Origin: Aquabacterium sp029268225
Lineage (GTDB): Bacteria > Pseudomonadota > Gammaproteobacteria > Burkholderiales > Burkholderiaceae_C
Assembly (NCBI RefSeq): GCF_037482285.1
Contig: NZ_JBBEYB010000002.1
Coordinates: forward strand, 124,001-188,000
Direction of reading: 5' to 3'
Length of the DNA stretch: 64,000 nt
Part shown: piece by piece, positions 62,656 through 64,000 of the stretch
Position numbering within the stretch: position 1 is the first letter of the stretch
How the letters are laid out: the number at the start of each line of letters is the position of its first letter
Program-made: the position numbers and the translations under genes
Notes under the pieces: model-generated
Told to the model about the DNA's origin: nothing
The model's input: the letters and a program-made list of their open reading frames with translations, nothing else
Databases searched by the model: none

Positions 62656-63465
62656 TCAGGCCTTCTTGCTGCGACGAGAGGCGAACGAAGCGCCCAGGAA
62701 GGCCGCCCCCAGCAACCCGAGCGCAGCCGGCTCAGGGATCACGCTGATCTTCAGGTTGTCGATCAGGAGACGGTCGCCACCAGCCAGCGTGGCGGAACGC
62801 AAACCAATCTTGTCGAAGGAAGACAGGCCGGAACTGCCCGTGAACACGGCATCGGCCCCGGTCAAGGTGTCGAACTCGTTGGCACTGGGGTCCACCCACA
62901 GCGAATACTTGTTGTAGACGGTGGAGGTGCCGGTCTTTTCCAGGAGGCCCACGATGCGTACCGTGCTGCCCAGCGTGAGATTCGTGCTGAACGCACCGGC
63001 CGTGCCGTTGGTGCGAACAAACAGGTCGCTGGTGCAACTGCCGCCAGTGCCGCAGTTGGCCTTCAGGCCAATGTTGGGGCCGTTGCTGTTGTCAAACCAC
63101 AGGCCCAGAAAGTCGTTGTTGGAGATGCTGCCAGCGTCGAACTGGAACATGAACTCCACCAGCACGTCACGCGAGACGGCAGAAGCCAATTGGCGCGTGG
63201 CCACGGTGTTGTTGTTGCCGGAAACCTGCAAGGCGCCACCGGACATGCCTGCGTCGGCCACCGAAGCGTTCACCACCTTGGCAACCGATGAGCCCGTCCA
63301 GGCGCCACCCCAACCCGTCCCGGTATTCTGGCCACTCAGGTTGACAGAGGCCACAGTAGGCAAGCCGGAACCGAAATCGTCGGCGGCGATCAGGGTGACA
63401 GGCACGGCCTGAGCCACACCGGCAGATGCCAACAGCGCGCTGAGAACAAGGTGACGGAACTTCAT
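62656..63465 (-). CDS. PEP-CTERM sorting domain protein, exported
   Basis: 269-aa protein with a signal peptide (MKFRHLVLSALLASAGVAQA) and a C-terminal PEP-CTERM sorting signal: VIPEPAALGLLGAAFLGASFASRRSKK, comprising PEP, a membrane segment and a basic tail. Such proteins are processed by exosortase and exported with exopolysaccharide or biofilm matrix. The body is Gly/Ser/Asn/Thr-rich with a beta-sandwich look (DFLGLWFDNSNGPNIGLKANC), perhaps a lectin/LamG-like fold. A sigma-54-type promoter precedes it. ATG 63465 is preferred over 63480. Confidence 0.88.
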   Translation of the reverse strand: MKFRHLVLSALLASAGVAQAVPVTLIAADDFGSGLPTVASVNLSGQNTGTGWGGAWTGSSVAKVVNASVADAGMSGGALQVSGNNNTVATRQLASAVSRDVLVEFMFQFDAGSISNNDFLGLWFDNSNGPNIGLKANCGTGGSCTSDLFVRTNGTAGAFSTNLTLGSTVRIVGLLEKTGTSTVYNKYSLWVDPSANEFDTLTGADAVFTGSSGLSSFDKIGLRSATLAGGDRLLIDNLKISVIPEPAALGLLGAAFLGASFASRRSKKA

Positions 63466-63482
63466 GGTGGGTACATCCAATT

Positions 63483-63500
63483 GAGACTACGGAGACTACG
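63483..63500. repeat. Tandem 9-bp repeat in the PEP-CTERM leader
   Basis: GAGACTACG occurs twice head-to-tail, between the sigma-54-type promoter and the PEP-CTERM start. It could be a simple duplication; no role is evident. Confidence 0.5.
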
Positions 63501-63508
63501 CCCGCAAT

Positions 63509-63525
63509 AAGCAAACCTCGCGCCA
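63509..63525 (-). promoter_or_regulatory. Sigma-54 (RpoN) -24/-12 promoter of the PEP-CTERM gene
   Basis: On the minus strand TGGCGCG, 4 bp, TTGCTT matches the RpoN consensus TGGCACG-N4-TTGCW with one mismatch and the required 10 bp between GG and GC. The start would be about 35 nt before the ATG at 63465. An inverted repeat CGAAAT-GCC-ATTTCG (63530-63544) lies directly upstream. Confidence 0.65.
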
Positions 63526-63529
63526 GCAC

Positions 63530-63544
63530 CGAAATGCCATTTCG
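63530..63544. repeat. Inverted repeat next to the sigma-54 promoter
   Basis: CGAAAT and ATTTCG are perfect 6-bp arms with a 3-bp spacer, ending 5 bp from the -24 element. It may be a regulator site; its closeness to -24 argues for repression rather than a distant enhancer. Confidence 0.45.
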
Positions 63545-63628
63545 AATCAAATACATAGCCTCTTAACACGACAATCCAACCCGATCGGTGTAAGAAAACT
63601 CGACACATGGTGCCAAGCAGCTGGATGC

Positions 63629-63657
63629 TGGACGTTCCACGGCGAGCTCAATATGAT
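63629..63657 (+). promoter_or_regulatory. Candidate sigma-70 promoter of the small hydrophilic protein
   Basis: TGGACG (63629-63634) and TATGAT (63652-63657) are 17 bp apart. The -10 matches TATAAT at 5 of 6 positions. It lies about 30-40 nt before the start codon. Confidence 0.5.
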
Positions 63658-63695
63658 CGTTGGGCACGCATCGTGACACCAACAGGAGGTCCATG

Positions 63696-63902
63696 ATGAG
63701 CCGTCATCCCAATCCCCGCGACGCACAAGCCCCTCACTCGGGCAAGGTGGCCAACGACTGCAACAAGATGGGCGAGCATGCGCCCACACAGTTGAACCAG
63801 GGTCAACACACGCCCGAAAGTCGCAGTGACCGCGAAGCACACGTCGGCGGGCACAACCAGTCCCAGAGCCGCCGCGGCGGCAAGGGCGGACCGAATCCCT
63901 GA
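63696..63902 (+). CDS. Small hydrophilic protein of unknown function
   Basis: 68 aa from ATG 63696 (69 from the adjacent ATG 63693). A near-perfect Shine-Dalgarno AGGAGGT ends 5 nt before 63696. The product is almost free of hydrophobic residues, rich in His, Asn, Gln, Gly, Ser and Arg, and ends in SQSRRGGKGGPNP. The composition resembles small stress-induced disordered proteins, such as those with KGG-type motifs, but I recognise no family. It has its own promoter candidate and is divergent from the PEP-CTERM gene. Confidence 0.72.
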   Translation: MSRHPNPRDAQAPHSGKVANDCNKMGEHAPTQLNQGQHTPESRSDREAHVGGHNQSQSRRGGKGGPNP

Positions 63903-64000
63903 GTAACCGACTCGTCGGGACACGCGCCGATACACTACGGCAATTCACACCATGACGGGTGCGTGAGGGGCGGTGTGCCACCGCGTATCCCGGACCCCAT

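Overview
The window reads as chromosomal DNA of a Burkholderiales betaproteobacterium, most likely Comamonadaceae or a Leptothrix/Aquabacterium-like relative. This rests on GC-rich codon usage, betaproteobacterial gene order (yceD-rpmF-plsX-fabHDG-acpP-fabF followed by rpoE-rseA-mucD-lepA-lepB-rnc-era-recO-pdxJ-acpS-nagZ), a cysteine-poor DksA next to a CobW GTPase, and a PEP-CTERM protein. The genus is inference. About 57 genes are visible, mostly core functions packed with 4-bp ATGA/GTGA overlaps. I see no rRNA, tRNA, CRISPR array or intact insertion sequence.

Layout, left to right. 1-3.4 kb: rluB (runs off the left edge), scpB and rluD on the minus strand. 3.5-8.2 kb: bamD(+), aceK and can(-), an MBL-fold hydrolase(+). 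8.3-15.5 kb: a minus-strand block of corC, lnt, glyQ, glyS, gmhB and a YgjP-type metallopeptidase. 15.6-21.1 kb: plus-strand cobW, dksA, a tandem STAS-like protein, and hslV-hslU behind a heat-shock-type promoter. 21.1-26.9 kb: coaX(-), a chalcone-isomerase-like secreted protein and an HDOD protein(+), then rluC-gph-Rieske-sppA(-). 26.9-32.6 kb: a 700-bp leader, rne with its terminator, and an acyl-CoA synthetase interrupted by a frameshift in a C7 run. 32.6-51.9 kb: one long minus-strand series covering fatty-acid synthesis, envelope stress (sigma-E), protein secretion, RNA processing and cofactor genes. 51.9-55.9 kb: plus-strand maf, a tetrapyrrole-methylase-type methyltransferase, a DUF3429 membrane protein and an M61 peptidase. 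55.9-57.8 kb: dsbC and a UbiH-type monooxygenase(-). 57.9-59.1 kb: a scar with a truncated tyrosine recombinase fused to a piece of another gene. 59.2-62.6 kb: ychF and a sensory diguanylate cyclase(+). 62.6-64 kb: a PEP-CTERM protein behind a sigma-54-type promoter(-), and a small hydrophilic protein(+). The last 98 bases hold no gene I can support.

The genes work together mainly as growth and envelope housekeeping: FASII and phospholipid initiation, lipoprotein maturation (Lnt), outer-membrane assembly (BamD), periplasmic quality control (MucD, DsbC, sigma-E/RseA), the secretion signal peptidase, and rRNA maturation (three pseudouridine synthases, RNase III, RNase E, Era). I did not find a clear new multi-gene system. 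The least expected structures are a near-perfect inverted copy of an internal ychF segment beside a broken integrase, a slippage-type frameshift in an acyl-CoA synthetase, perfect palindromes in the acpP and rne leaders, a DnaA-box-like cluster and start-abutting terminator ahead of lepA, and a Cys/His-rich upstream ORF at dksA.
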